Positions 62,972 to 64,000 of a stretch of 64,000 bases of DNA are shown here, piece by piece. The translations under genes were made by a program, and so were the position numbers. Every line of letters starts with the position of its first letter. The first letter of the stretch is position 1. A model generated the notes under the pieces. It had not been told where the DNA came from and did not search any database. It saw only the letters and a list, made by a program, of their open reading frames with translations. Source of the stretch: Capronia americana (taxonomy: Eukaryota; Ascomycota; Eurotiomycetes; Chaetothyriales; Herpotrichiellaceae); contig JADWQD010000009.1 of the NCBI GenBank assembly GCA_016110215.1, forward strand, positions 1,862,093-1,926,092, read 5' to 3'.

Positions 62972-64000
62972 ATGGGGAATGAGAATTCCTCTCCGGTCGA
63001 TGAGGCCACGCCTCCTACCACACTGTATGGGCGCAATATCGAAGCAGTTGCCCAGTATATCAAGGAGAAGGACGTCAAGAAGATTGTCGTCATGGTATGC
63101 CTCTCCACACTCCTCCCCAGAAAGTGCCTGACAATGGACAGACCGGTGCCGGCATCAGCACCTCTGCCGGTATACCAGACTTCCGATCGCCTGACACTGG
63201 GCTGTATGCCAACCTTGCCCGGCTCAACCTACCGTACGCCGAAGCCGTCTTTGACATATCATACTTCCGAAAGAACCCTTTGCCATTCTACACGTTGGCG
63301 CACGAACTCTATCCGGGCAAATACCGACCGACAGTTAGCCATTCGTTCATCAGCCTGCTCAACAAGAAGGGTCGCTTGCTGAAACTTTTCACTCAAAATA
63401 TTGACTGTCTTGAGCAAGAAGCTGGGGTCCCGGGGGACAAGATTGTATATGCTCATGGGTCCTTTGCGACTCAACGATGTATCGACTGCCAGACGGAATA
63501 CCCCGATGACCAGATGAAGGATACGATCCAGAAAATGTTGGTTCCACGCTGCATCAGGAATACCTGTAACGGTTTAGTGAAGCCGGATATCGTGTTCTTC
63601 GGGGAGGCGCTGCCGGAGGCCTTCCACCGCAACCGAAGCCTACCGGCGAAAGCAGATCTGGCAATCATCATGGGAACCAGCTTGACTGTACAGCCCTTTG
63701 CCAGTTTGCCGTCGTTCGTAAGAGAGGAGACGCCCCGTGTGCTTATCAACTTCGAGAGAGTAGGTGGGCTCGGATCCAGAGGTGATGACGTCCTTCTGTT
63801 GCAAGATTGTGATGAAGGTGTTCGTAAGCTTGCGGACGCATTGGGTTGGGGCGAAGAATTGGAACAGGAGTGGGCCAGAACAAACCCCCAGAGAGGTAAA
63901 GAGGAGCAACCAGAGCCTCCTGCGAAGAGCCGACAAGAGAAACTGGACGACGAGGTGGAGAAGTTGACAAAGGAGATTGAGACTTCACTGAAGCTTTCGG
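62972..64000 (+). CDS. HST2: Hst2-type NAD-dependent protein deacetylase (sirtuin), 3' end outside window
   Basis: Class I sirtuin that removes acetyl groups from histones (H4K16 in orthologs) and other proteins using NAD+. Exons 62972-63094 and 63142 to the window edge; 327 residues are seen and the stop is missing. The N-terminus MGNENSSPV has a Gly2 that could be myristoylated. The 47-nt intron falls exactly before the NAD loop, rebuilt as VVMTGAGISTSAGIPDFRSP. Further motifs are TQNIDCLEQ, catalytic His in VYAHGSF, zinc ligands CIDC and CIRNTC, VKPDIVFFGEALP, MGTSLTVQPFASLP and INFERVG. The LNLPYAEAVFDISYF segment is the Hst2/SIRT2 pattern. The visible C-terminal end is a charged helix, as in Hst2, where it regulates export and trimerisation. 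Confidence 0.95.

Overview
This 64 kb window is nuclear DNA from a filamentous ascomycete (Pezizomycotina). The evidence is the gene density of about one gene per 2.4 kb, short 46-71 nt introns with GT..AG ends and CTAAC/CTGAC-like branch sites, and families restricted to or typical of these fungi (DUF3433 and DUF3176 membrane proteins, fibroin-3-related protein, the AcuK regulator, a GH128 wall glucanase). A dothideomycete is my best guess, with low confidence. I see no transposon, tRNA, CRISPR array or secondary-metabolite cluster.

I support 26 protein-coding genes and one intronic snoRNA.

1-24 kb: a first 2.3 kb without a clear gene; a Dal5-type transporter (2314-4142); the lysosomal/vacuolar GTPase Arl8 (4821-5436); two neighbouring small membrane proteins with PPxY tails (RCR family 6614-7098 and fibroin-3-related 8140-9263); TAF1 (10510-14416, minus); the cap trimethylguanosine synthase Tgs1 (14857-15832, minus); a class I glutamine amidotransferase (17462-18440); the splicing factor RED/IK (19170-20705); a GH128 cell-wall glucanase (22323-24014).

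24-43 kb: a 1294-residue DUF3433 protein; a mitochondrial Mgr3-like TPR protein divergent from an HMCES/SRAP DNA-crosslink protein; an LRR-like protein; mitoribosomal protein mL60 divergent from tafazzin; a DUF3176 protein; the cohesin kleisin Rad21.

43-64 kb: the Golgi Ca/Mn pump Pmr1; riboflavin kinase; the gluconeogenesis activator AcuK; a DHA1 drug/polyamine transporter; SDH assembly factor 2; a Kv-beta-type aldo-keto reductase; RACK1/CpcB with a U24-like box C/D snoRNA in its second intron; COG4; and an Hst2-type sirtuin cut by the window end.

Most of the content is housekeeping: transcription and RNA processing (TAF1, Tgs1, RED, AcuK), chromosome biology (Rad21, HMCES, Hst2), mitochondria (Mgr3, mL60, tafazzin, SDHAF2) and the secretory system (Pmr1, COG4, Arl8). 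Genes are not in operons, but several are divergent pairs with short shared promoters. The points of most interest are gene-structure and RNA features: the snoRNA in RACK1, a GC-AG intron and a distant final exon in TAF1, an 18-nt final exon in acuK, a PCNA-binding motif on HMCES, and the paired PPxY membrane proteins. I did not find a convincing new multi-gene system.
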